64,000 bases of DNA from JAVBKV01 sp031553885 (GTDB lineage Bacteria > Bacteroidota > Bacteroidia > Bacteroidales > Azobacteroidaceae), in the NCBI GenBank assembly GCA_031553885.1, contig JAVBKV010000048.1:1-64000 (forward strand). Direction: 5' to 3'. Positions 43,884-52,188 of the stretch are shown here, one piece after another (positions within the stretch are counted from its first letter, which is position 1; each line of letters opens with the position of its first letter). The notes under the pieces were generated by a model that worked only from the letters and a program-made list of their open reading frames with translations, ran no database searches and was not told where the DNA came from. The position numbers and the translations under genes are program-made.

Positions 43884-45497
43884 TCAGATTTTAATAAACT
43901 TCCGGACATATTGATTTTGTCCGATTTGAAGGTATGCAATATAAACTCCTTTCGGTAAAAAACCGATATCGATTGAATTTGTCAGAGGAGAGCTGTCTAT
44001 GAGCTTGTTTCCCAGACTGGAAAAAACAATCAACCGGCAACTCCCCGATTCCAGGGAAGACATATTTACATAAAGCCGGTTTTCGTTCCAGTCTACATAC
44101 ATGTAAGGGGCGTGTTTCTCCAATGATACGACTCCCGACCCTGTTCCTTTATACGCCTGATAAACATCAGGAATACCATAACCATACAATGAATCCGAAT
44201 GAGCATATCGATCCGAGTTTTCTCTTATTAACCGGGCTATTTCAAGGGAGGTCAGATCCGGTAAAGCCTGCCACAAGCAAGCTCCTAATCCGGCAATAAC
44301 CGGACAGGCATAAGACGTCCCATCTGAGACAATTACATTCCCTCCGCTTTCAATGATGGCTGTGCCACCTCCCATAGCCATTATATCCGGCTTGATTCGC
44401 CCGGCAGCAGCCGGTCCGACAGACGAAAAGGAGGATCGTTCTTTTTGAGCATTGACCGATCCAACAGTGAGTACATGACGGGCATCCGAAGGAACTGTTA
44501 TTTTTTCCCAGGAGTTGCTTCCCTCATTACCCGCTGCAATGAACAGCAGCATACCCTTTTCCATGGCCATTGCAGCCGCCCGGCTGGCAGGAATTATTTT
44601 TCCATCCAATTGATCCTGTGTATGGTCCATTTCCGGATCATCAAATTTGGAGTATCCCAACGAAGTATTAACAACATCGATGCCAATACTGTCTGCATAC
44701 TCCAATGCCGAAATCCAATAATCCTCTTCTACCGGATATTCTTCAGCGCTTACCTCCGTAAGATATAAGTAATAATCGGCCTCCGGAGCTGTTCCGACCA
44801 TCCGGCCCGGATCGTTGGAAAGCATACAGGACAATACCCTGGTTCCATGCTGGGTTTCTATCCGTAGGGGATCCGCGTTATTATGAGAAAAATTTTTCAC
44901 TTCCCGGATGCGGTTCTGATCAAATGCGGTTATCTTATCCGCATCCTTAAAACCGCCGTCAATAACAGCAATGGACATGCCTTTTCCACAAAAACCTGCT
45001 TCATGTAACTGTTGGCCGTTATTAATATGGATTTGATGATAACCTTTTCCGTAACTATTCACATCGTCATCAGATTCCTTATAAAAATGTTCCGGTTCCG
45101 AATCCGATTCAAACGAAGTCAACGGCGATAAATTACCTTTCCATACCCGGTAAAGGGTATCTATAAATGAAAGTTGTTCCAAGGCAGGCAGTATATGTAA
45201 ATCCGGAACATGAACAACGACCGTATTCACCCATTTACTGGACGTACGGATCGTCGCTCCGGTATTATGAATAGCTGAAAAATAAGCCGTATCGATCGGT
45301 AGGTCCGTAGCATCGATAGAAATTCCCTGTTTTTGTCTTCTTTCTATTGCTTTAACAGATAAAAATTCCTGAGGATTATTCAATGAACAAGAAGAGTTTC
45401 CCTTATCTTTTAATATCAGACGATACATATAGCTCTCTTGTGCAGATAACTGTATCGAAAAAAGAAAAAAAAAGATATAAAGGAAAAAACTTTTCAT
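43884..45497 (-). CDS. Secreted subtilisin-like protease with T9SS sorting domain
   Basis: 537 residues with a signal peptide (MKSFFLYIFFFLFSIQLSAQ). The S8 peptidase domain (about 165-450) has Asp in S-I-A-V-I-D-G-G-F, His in Q-H-G-T-R-V-L-S, and Ser in D-G-T-S-Y-A-C-P-V-I-A-G. The last 75 residues form a type A CTD (IVFSSLGNKLID; GFLPKGVYIAYLQI; YVRKFIKI), the signal for T9SS export and PorU processing. It lies in the same strand run as porU and porV, which would export and anchor it. A TACTTTTG box is at 45517-45524. It directly abuts xseA. Confidence 0.93.
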   Translation of the reverse strand: MKSFFLYIFFFLFSIQLSAQESYMYRLILKDKGNSSCSLNNPQEFLSVKAIERRQKQGISIDATDLPIDTAYFSAIHNTGATIRTSSKWVNTVVVHVPDLHILPALEQLSFIDTLYRVWKGNLSPLTSFESDSEPEHFYKESDDDVNSYGKGYHQIHINNGQQLHEAGFCGKGMSIAVIDGGFKDADKITAFDQNRIREVKNFSHNNADPLRIETQHGTRVLSCMLSNDPGRMVGTAPEADYYLYLTEVSAEEYPVEEDYWISALEYADSIGIDVVNTSLGYSKFDDPEMDHTQDQLDGKIIPASRAAAMAMEKGMLLFIAAGNEGSNSWEKITVPSDARHVLTVGSVNAQKERSSFSSVGPAAAGRIKPDIMAMGGGTAIIESGGNVIVSDGTSYACPVIAGLGACLWQALPDLTSLEIARLIRENSDRYAHSDSLYGYGIPDVYQAYKGTGSGVVSLEKHAPYMYVDWNENRLYVNMSSLESGSCRLIVFSSLGNKLIDSSPLTNSIDIGFLPKGVYIAYLQIGQNQYVRKFIKI

Positions 45498-45516
45498 TAC
45501 AGCTGATTTTGAGAAG

Positions 45517-45524
45517 CAAAAGTA
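45517..45524 (-). promoter_or_regulatory. -7 element for the subtilase-xseA pair
   Basis: TACTTTTG on the minus strand, 19 bp upstream of the protease ATG in the 82-bp gap after ispF. No clear -33 element. Confidence 0.4.
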
Positions 45525-45579
45525 ATACTTTTTTCTTCAAAATTCACGAGTATTGAAATAGATGAGTCTGTTCTGTAAA

Positions 45580-46065
45580 TCAGGAACATGAATAAAGCAG
45601 AACAGTGGCATAGGCGGCTACTCCTTCTTCCCGGCCCACAAACCCCATTTTCTCAGAAGTAGTTGCTTTTATGGAAATATCTTCCATGTCTGCTTTCATG
45701 ACATCAGCCAGACAAGCCTTCATACGTTGAATAAACGGATTGAGTTTGGGACGTTCCGCGCAAACAGTCACATCTGCATTTCCCAATTCATATCCTTTGG
45801 CCCGGATAAGTTCCATGGTCCGGCGCAATAATATTTTACTATCAATATTTTTGTATTCTTCTCCGGTATCCGGAAACTGAAATCCGATATCCCGCAAATT
45901 GGCTGCTCCCAACAAGGCATCACACAGAGCATGAATCAGCACATCGGCATCCGAGTGACCGGCTAATCCTTTTTCATGCTGCAACAAAATACCCCCCAGC
46001 CAAAGATCACGGCCTTCAACAAAACGATGGACATCAAATCCAAAACCTACCCGAATTTTCTTCAT
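45580..46065 (-). CDS. ispF: 2-C-methyl-D-erythritol 2,4-cyclodiphosphate synthase
   Basis: 161 residues, standard length; a step of the MEP isoprenoid pathway. Signature motifs: VGFGFDVHRFVEGRDLWLGG (zinc-binding Asp/His), LAGHSDADVLIHALCDALLG (third zinc ligand), D-I-G-F-Q-F-P-D-T and K-A-T-T-S-E-K-M-G-F-V-G-R. Its ATG overlaps the porV stop by one base (TAATG), so translation is coupled to a T9SS gene. Confidence 0.97.
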   Translation of the reverse strand: MKKIRVGFGFDVHRFVEGRDLWLGGILLQHEKGLAGHSDADVLIHALCDALLGAANLRDIGFQFPDTGEEYKNIDSKILLRRTMELIRAKGYELGNADVTVCAERPKLNPFIQRMKACLADVMKADMEDISIKATTSEKMGFVGREEGVAAYATVLLYSCS

Positions 46066-47234
46066 TATTTCAGCAGGTTTTTTAATCCATCCATATCGAA
46101 TGCGAGGGTAAAACGAAGGGTTTGATCCAATGGATTGGAAGGAACCGTAGAAATCAGGTAAGCCACATCCATTTGGAAAACATTCATTTTGAATCCTGCT
46201 CCCATCGAGAAATACTGACGATTTCCTTTATTGGGATTTTCGTAAAAGTAACCTCCGCGGACGAAAAATTTATGATCGTAAGCATATTCCGCTCCAACCG
46301 ACCACATAATTTCCTGGAATTCTTCTTTCGCACCTCCCGGAGCATCCGAAAAAGACTTGAATATTCCGGCTATCGGAGATATGGCATAATAATCGTCCAA
46401 CGCTTTCTGTTTTTCTTCGGCACTCATACCTTCGGTATTAGGAGGAGTAGGTACCAGATACTTATTCAAATCCAGGTTAAACGACAACGTGTTATAATCA
46501 TCCAGAGGCATCAGCAATGATCCCCCGATACGCAAATTGGTAGGAATAAAAAGGTTACTATTTCCTCCATCATACGAAATTTTGGTACCGATATTGGAAA
46601 TATTGAACCCCAACCCCAATAAACATTCGCTGTTTCCAAGCATCATGTAGTTGTTGTAGTAACCCGCAATATCGGCGGCCCAGGCACTCCCCGGCTGTAA
46701 TTCTTCCACCCCGGCTCCCAGATCGGAATAAATATACCGGAATGTAGCGGCTCCGGAAAACAGTTCGGAAAACTTCAATGCGTAACTCACATCCAGAGAC
46801 ATCTCGTAAGGATTAGTTGCAAAATAAGTTCCTCCGGAAAGGTCGGTCATCGTGATTTCACCCAGGGAAAAGTAACGCAACGAAGCCCCGATCGCCTGCC
46901 TGTCGGAATCTCCCAGTTTATAATATCCGGACAGATAAGCCAGGTCAATGTCTTTCACCAGACTTCTCAACCACGGAGTATAAGACAATCCGACTCCTGC
47001 CTTGCTATAGGCAAAAGCATACTTGGCCGGATTCCAATACTGGGAGGCGATATCCGGTTCGGTAGCAGCTCCGATATCTCCCATACCACCCCCACGGGCA
47101 TCAGGGGCAATTGTTAACGAAGGTACCCCCACCATCAACGGATTAAAGTCGCTTTTACCATCATCTTCTGCCCGGGATATTCCGATTGCATTCAGCAACA
47201 CAAAAGCAAGTACTATGGATTTGATTTTATTCAT
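46065..47234 (-). CDS. porV: Type IX secretion system outer-membrane protein PorV
   Basis: 389 residues with a signal peptide ending near A-E-D. It is a FadL-like outer-membrane barrel recognised by LTIAPDARGGGMGDIGAA, ASQYWNPAKYAF, SYTPWLRSLVKDIDLAYLSG and FRYIYSDLGAG. PorV shuttles CTD-bearing cargo from the translocon to the PorU sortase complex. ATG 47234 is used; a TTG two codons upstream is in frame. It lies 45 bp after porU on the same strand, as in Porphyromonas gingivalis, where the two genes are adjacent. Confidence 0.95.
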   Translation of the reverse strand: MNKIKSIVLAFVLLNAIGISRAEDDGKSDFNPLMVGVPSLTIAPDARGGGMGDIGAATEPDIASQYWNPAKYAFAYSKAGVGLSYTPWLRSLVKDIDLAYLSGYYKLGDSDRQAIGASLRYFSLGEITMTDLSGGTYFATNPYEMSLDVSYALKFSELFSGAATFRYIYSDLGAGVEELQPGSAWAADIAGYYNNYMMLGNSECLLGLGFNISNIGTKISYDGGNSNLFIPTNLRIGGSLLMPLDDYNTLSFNLDLNKYLVPTPPNTEGMSAEEKQKALDDYYAISPIAGIFKSFSDAPGGAKEEFQEIMWSVGAEYAYDHKFFVRGGYFYENPNKGNRQYFSMGAGFKMNVFQMDVAYLISTVPSNPLDQTLRFTLAFDMDGLKNLLK

Positions 47235-47279
47235 ATTCAAAATGATTGTTTTCCTCTTAATAACTGATAAATTACCTGT

Positions 47280-50200
47280 TTATTGTCCCAAAACCACGAT
47301 TTTTTTAGATTGGGTAGCTTCTTTACTTCCTGCAGTACGGATAACGGCCCGGTAGATGTATATACCGGGAGCGACCCGGTTTCCACCATCTGTAGTCAGG
47401 TTCCATTCGATCGGATACGATTTCATCCATTCGGAAGATCCGCTCTCTCTGTGGGTCCAGATGGATCGTCCGTTCAGATCATAAACCCGGACTTCCACTT
47501 CGATCCGGCTATCCGGCCGGTCGTGTTCCAGCATGAAATAGGTATTGACTTTTGCCGGATTAGGCGTAGCCAAAATATCATAAAGCCTTGGTTTCAAACC
47601 GGTAACAACATTAAATTCCAACGAATCCACGGATGGGTTATTCAAAATATCCCAAACCCGGAATACCAACGTATGTTTTCCTTCCGGCAAAGCAGGAATG
47701 GAGAATTTCACTTCCCCTTCTTCTTCTGATATCGATTGATAATATTTATTTAAAACATAACTCATGGATGGAGAGTTATCGATACTGATCATGATATCGT
47801 GTCCCAATCCACTTCCGGTAGCATTAATTCCATCCGCATCACGAACGTGAGCCACAAAATACGGAGTCTCGTTGACCTTGTCTCCCTCTTTGAATGCGGG
47901 TGTGTTGAGATACATGGCCAGGATTTCCGGACCATCCGTATTCTCTTCCGGATTTTCATTCGTTCCATTCAGGAAATAATTCAGGAAGGAACCATTCGCT
48001 TCTGTCTTCAGATCTGTACTGGAAGCATAAAAATTCATTTTACCTTTCTCATCCGTGTATGAAATATCCAGAGGTACCTTAAAGCTAAAAGAAAAAGCTC
48101 CGTTTTTCACCTCATGAGTATTTGCATAAACCGTACTGGGATAATCGGTAAAGGTAAAATGACCGCCATTCGTATTAGTCACAACGGATTCTATTTTTTG
48201 CTTACTGTCAAAAACCGTTAACTGAAGATTCCCGTTGAAATTTTCAATAACCTGATCCTCTTCATTGACAACTACACCCGACACTGTTACTTTATCCAAT
48301 GCTTTGAATTGTAGCACGTTATCTTCAGCCACCGGATTCCCGTCCACACTTTCCAACCTTACATGATATTCCGGATAATTCAATGTCAAAGCCGGATCTC
48401 CCAGTAAAACATAATTCAGCCGGTTAGCACCCGTCAATTTATTCTTACTACGTCTCAACACATCTCCCAAACGCAGGTGTTTGTTGTTCTCTTTTGTGAA
48501 CAAATGCCGGATCAACTGATCATTGAGCTTATAATTTTCAATAGTAGTAACAACCCGGGAAGTAGTAAACAGGGCAATACCTCCGCTCTTTTTATTCAGG
48601 AAAGCCTCTTCTCCTGCGGAAGTTGCGGAACCGTCGAACCAACCAAAGTCACAGGTAGCTGTAATCCATAAAGGCAAATCCTGAAAACTCATTTGGCGGA
48701 CATCCGTAATTTCAAGCATATCTTCGGACGACCAGGCCTTTGTGCTTCCATGCCCGGTATAGTTCAATAAAAAACATCCGTCTTTCAGCGCTTCCATGAA
48801 TCGTTTCTTTGCATCCGGATACGTTTTTTTTCCGTTATTATCCACCGACTTGAATGCATCCATATAAGAACGGGTAACAATGTATTCCGGATGGACCCGT
48901 TCCATATACCGGGCTAAACTGTCGGCCTGAGTGGCATGTTCACAAAAAGAAGACCCTGGTGTTGTGCTATCTGTATCATCCGCCGTGAAAATCACTTTAT
49001 TCTTCCAATTCCCGTATCGGGTATTATTCATGTACAATTGGACTTTAGCTACTGCATCATTCGCCTGCTCCACAGAACTCACCGGAAAACGTCCGATTCC
49101 CAGATCAAGTTTTTTCGAGTCAATTGTACTTCCGGAATCATCACTCAGAAAGCCAAAATAATCATCCGTTCCGTAAGAAACTGTTTCATCCAGTGATTGA
49201 TCTACCTGGTAAGTCAAGAGGTAGTATTTCGGATTGAATTTAGATACCTGGGAAGTAATGAACCGGTTATCAAACACGCCATCTCCGAAAAGCAACAAAT
49301 AAGCCGGCTTTTCGTCTTCCGTAGCCGCCCGGTCATAAAACATTTTCATAAAACGACGGTATGCTGTTGCGTCAGGAATTCCTGATGAAAACTCATTAAA
49401 AATCAAATCCGCCTGAACAACCGTTACACTCAGACCGTCACGGGTACGATGAAGTTCTGCCAACGCTTCCGCCTGATTCAGAAAAACTTCAGGAGCCAGA
49501 ATTACCATTTTTGTTTGTGGCAAGGCATGTAAGTTCTGGTTCTTTACTTCTCCGAGGGATTCAGGTGTTTTGAAACTCTTACTCAAGTCGACCAGGGCAT
49601 ATTCGCGAATATCTTCATTCTGAGCCGGTAAAGTTGCTCCGAAAGTAAGTTCAGATCCACTCAGGGTTGTTTCTACCAGCCGGGCATCATAATTCCCGGT
49701 AACGTCAAATACCAGGCATTTATTGGTCGCATTAGAGATCTTATACAAAGCATTTTTTCTACCCGCAGACGCTTTGTTGAGCTCACGAAAAAACGTGTAG
49801 TTATCATACGGCTGTAAGTAACGGGTAACACCTATTTTCAGGTAGTTCAGGTTAGCAATCGTCTGTCCCGAAGCATTGTAGTAAATCTTTGCATTAATAG
49901 TAGTTGCGCCTTCCTCTACGTTCCAGTTACAAGAGCCTTCAGCCAGATCTGCTTTCTCGTAAGTATCACCCGGTTTAGTCAGGAGTTGTTGAAAAACATC
50001 TGTTCCATTGATACTGAGTGTTACCGGTGTTTGTGTTTCAGGGCAGGCAGCAAATGATAAATAAGCCTGCCCGGCAGTAGAAGCAAGTCCGGGAACTGCA
50101 AACGAAAATTCCCGTGAATTTTTTCCGACAAAACTTTCTCCATACAACTCTTTTCCGGAACTCAGAATCGTCACGGAATCCTTTTCATGGAGATAAAAAT

Positions 50201-50720
50201 CATCAAAAGTAGTAAACGTAACATCTGTTTCCTTCACGGAAGACTGAAGCGTCATTTCTTTGGGACCACTTTCTCCTTCCGTCAGAAAATAAGCGCCATA
50301 CGTAGCATAAGGATTTTGCTTATGATCGGCCCCTTTCCATTGAATTGTTCCCCTTCCGTAAAAAAGCAGGTAATCGCCCGAACTGAAAACGCCGTCGTCT
50401 CCTTTATTGATCCAGACAGAAACTTCGGGTAGGTCATCAATATAAGTACCGGTACTAAAATCTTCATCCTGCATCCAGCCTCCATAGCCGTATACCTTTA
50501 CTTTGGCCGGATTACCGATACCCATCTTTTTGATGTCTTCATAGGTAAGTTTATATATGCCATTTTCGGTCACCTTCAGTTTGATCCATTTTCCCGAAGA
50601 CAACCTGGAATTTTCTGCATAACGTGAACTGTTATTTTGCCCCGTAACCCATTGAGACGGGAAAACAATCAGGCAAAATACCCATAGTACAATCCAACAA
50701 GTTTTAGTTTTTATATTCAT
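47280..50720 (-). CDS. porU: Type IX secretion system sortase PorU
   Basis: 1146 residues, close to the P. gingivalis protein. It has a signal peptide, an N-terminal beta domain (WIKLKVTENGIYKLTYEDI), and a gingipain-like peptidase C25 domain. The catalytic His is in F-L-L-N-Y-T-G-H-G-S and the Cys in W-I-T-A-T-C-D-F-G-W-F-D, both around residues 640-690. Ig-like domains follow and the C-terminus is CTD-like (GNRVAPGIYIYRAVIRTAG). PorU removes the CTD of cargo proteins and attaches them to anionic lipopolysaccharide. ATG 50720 lies 4 bp after the FAH gene stop. Confidence 0.95.
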   Translation of the reverse strand: MNIKTKTCWIVLWVFCLIVFPSQWVTGQNNSSRYAENSRLSSGKWIKLKVTENGIYKLTYEDIKKMGIGNPAKVKVYGYGGWMQDEDFSTGTYIDDLPEVSVWINKGDDGVFSSGDYLLFYGRGTIQWKGADHKQNPYATYGAYFLTEGESGPKEMTLQSSVKETDVTFTTFDDFYLHEKDSVTILSSGKELYGESFVGKNSREFSFAVPGLASTAGQAYLSFAACPETQTPVTLSINGTDVFQQLLTKPGDTYEKADLAEGSCNWNVEEGATTINAKIYYNASGQTIANLNYLKIGVTRYLQPYDNYTFFRELNKASAGRKNALYKISNATNKCLVFDVTGNYDARLVETTLSGSELTFGATLPAQNEDIREYALVDLSKSFKTPESLGEVKNQNLHALPQTKMVILAPEVFLNQAEALAELHRTRDGLSVTVVQADLIFNEFSSGIPDATAYRRFMKMFYDRAATEDEKPAYLLLFGDGVFDNRFITSQVSKFNPKYYLLTYQVDQSLDETVSYGTDDYFGFLSDDSGSTIDSKKLDLGIGRFPVSSVEQANDAVAKVQLYMNNTRYGNWKNKVIFTADDTDSTTPGSSFCEHATQADSLARYMERVHPEYIVTRSYMDAFKSVDNNGKKTYPDAKKRFMEALKDGCFLLNYTGHGSTKAWSSEDMLEITDVRQMSFQDLPLWITATCDFGWFDGSATSAGEEAFLNKKSGGIALFTTSRVVTTIENYKLNDQLIRHLFTKENNKHLRLGDVLRRSKNKLTGANRLNYVLLGDPALTLNYPEYHVRLESVDGNPVAEDNVLQFKALDKVTVSGVVVNEEDQVIENFNGNLQLTVFDSKQKIESVVTNTNGGHFTFTDYPSTVYANTHEVKNGAFSFSFKVPLDISYTDEKGKMNFYASSTDLKTEANGSFLNYFLNGTNENPEENTDGPEILAMYLNTPAFKEGDKVNETPYFVAHVRDADGINATGSGLGHDIMISIDNSPSMSYVLNKYYQSISEEEGEVKFSIPALPEGKHTLVFRVWDILNNPSVDSLEFNVVTGLKPRLYDILATPNPAKVNTYFMLEHDRPDSRIEVEVRVYDLNGRSIWTHRESGSSEWMKSYPIEWNLTTDGGNRVAPGIYIYRAVIRTAGSKEATQSKKIVVLGQ

Positions 50721-50724
50721 TTTC

Positions 50725-51342
50725 TTATTTAACAAAGAAATCAAGCAATTTACGTTCGCCGATATAACCCTGGAGGTGATCGTTTATTTTTACTTCACCG
50801 ATACCCGCCGGGGTTCCTGTATAAATTAAATCCCCTATTTTCAACGTAAAAAAACGGCTTGCATACGCTATAATTTCATTTACTTTAAAAATCATTTCTT
50901 TCGTATTCCCTTCCTGTACTGTTGTTCCGTTGATGTCTAAGCGGAAAGGTAAACAATCGACACTTTCATCCAACTCCCGCAACGAAACAAAGGTCCCCAC
51001 TACAGCGGAATTGTCAAATGCCTTACTAATCTCCCAGGGCATCCCTTCCGCTCTCAATCTCCGCTGCAAATCTCTTGCCGTTATGTCAATACCCACTGTC
51101 ACTTCGTCATAATAACGGTGAGCAAACTTTTCAGCAATATTTTTCCCCAAACGATTGATCCGTACCACGATTTCTGTCTCGTAATGAACTTCCGAAGAGA
51201 AATCCGGTATAAAAAACGGCTTTCCGTCTTTCAGTAAAGATGCATCTGTCTTCAAAAAAATGACAGGCTCTTTAGTAACTAACGTACTTTGCATCTCTTT
51301 ATTGTGAGCGGCATAATTCATGCCAACACAAATGATTTTCAT
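50725..51342 (-). CDS. Fumarylacetoacetate hydrolase-family protein
   Basis: 205 residues. The FAH catalytic fold: CVGMNYAAHNKEM at the N-terminus, HYETEIVVRI with the metal-binding Glu residues, VTVGIDITARDLQ and DLIYTGTPAGIGEV at the C-terminus. Members hydrolyse or decarboxylate acylpyruvates and related beta-keto acids, and the substrate here is not determined. It is followed 4 bp later by porU and preceded by rex at 48 bp, all on the minus strand. Confidence 0.9.
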   Translation of the reverse strand: MKIICVGMNYAAHNKEMQSTLVTKEPVIFLKTDASLLKDGKPFFIPDFSSEVHYETEIVVRINRLGKNIAEKFAHRYYDEVTVGIDITARDLQRRLRAEGMPWEISKAFDNSAVVGTFVSLRELDESVDCLPFRLDINGTTVQEGNTKEMIFKVNEIIAYASRFFTLKIGDLIYTGTPAGIGEVKINDHLQGYIGERKLLDFFVK

Positions 51343-51390
51343 TTTTATTAATATTATTTGTTAGGAGTTAGGAATACGATTAAAATGCGG

Positions 51391-52035
51391 TTATAGTCCT
51401 TTTAACCGGTTGAACATCACTGCAAGATGTGCATAAATGGAAGTATTCTGGACAACTATATATTCCGGAGTGCGAATACGAAAAGGAGTGAAATTCCAAA
51501 TGGCCCGGATTCCGCCCTGAATCATCAGGTCAGCCACTTCCTGGGCCTTATCGACAGGCACGGTCAGAATACCGATATGAGCCTGCATTTGTTGCTGAAT
51601 TGTCTGGAATTCGGAAAGATGATAGATAGGTATTCCATTGATGGAAGTTCCGCAAACAGCAGTATTCACATCCAAACCGGCAACCACCTCCAGTCCATAC
51701 TGGTTCAAACCCGAGTCATGGAGCAAGGCTCCTCCCAGGCTTCCGACTCCAAACAAAAACGCTTTATGGGAAGATGTAAATCCCAGGAAATCATCCAATA
51801 CATCGATCAATGAATCGATATCATAGCCGACCCTTGTTTTTCCGGACACGTTTACATAGGACAAATCCTTGGCCACCTGAGACGGATCTACGCTGATCTC
51901 CTTGGCTATCTGAGTAGAAGATACGATACTTTCTCCTTTGGTTTTCAACAGCTTCAAATACGCCAAATACCAGGGAAGCCTGCGTAATGCAGGTTCCGGC
52001 ACTTTCCATTGATTTTTTTTCATCGAACTGGGCAT
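51391..52035 (-). CDS. rex: Redox-sensing transcriptional repressor Rex
   Basis: 214 residues. An N-terminal winged helix (VPEPALRRLPWYLAYLKLLK; STQIAKEISVDPSQVAKDLS) and a Rossmann domain that senses NADH/NAD+ (FLFGVGSLGGALLHDSGLNQ; GLDVN; LTVPVDKAQEVADLMIQGGI). Rex represses fermentation and respiration genes when NADH is low. Two candidate ATGs exist (52035 and 52023). The first is kept because a TACCTTTG box lies 28 bp further upstream. Targets cannot be stated from this window; no clear Rex palindrome was identified. Confidence 0.95.
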   Translation of the reverse strand: MPSSMKKNQWKVPEPALRRLPWYLAYLKLLKTKGESIVSSTQIAKEISVDPSQVAKDLSYVNVSGKTRVGYDIDSLIDVLDDFLGFTSSHKAFLFGVGSLGGALLHDSGLNQYGLEVVAGLDVNTAVCGTSINGIPIYHLSEFQTIQQQMQAHIGILTVPVDKAQEVADLMIQGGIRAIWNFTPFRIRTPEYIVVQNTSIYAHLAVMFNRLKGL

Positions 52036-52063
52036 TTGGGTCGATTTTGATACTATGAGGATG

Positions 52064-52071
52064 CAAAGGTA
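52064..52071 (-). promoter_or_regulatory. -7 element for rex
   Basis: TACCTTTG on the minus strand, 28 bp from the first ATG. No TTG at 19-21 nt. Confidence 0.4.
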
Positions 52072-52120
52072 ATAATTTCAAAGATAAGAATAAAATTTAT
52101 TTATAAGAGGTTAAATTAAA

Positions 52121-52168
52121 AAATACAAAACCCGTCATTGCAAGTTGTATTTCCGGCAATGACGGGTT
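52121..52168 (-). terminator. Terminator of the malic enzyme gene
   Basis: Perfect 13-bp arms (52156-52168 with 52129-52141) have a 14-nt loop. On the minus strand a T-rich run follows opposite 52119-52130. It lies 20 bp after the maeB stop. Confidence 0.85.
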
Positions 52169-52188
52169 ATTATACTTTAAGTAATTAT

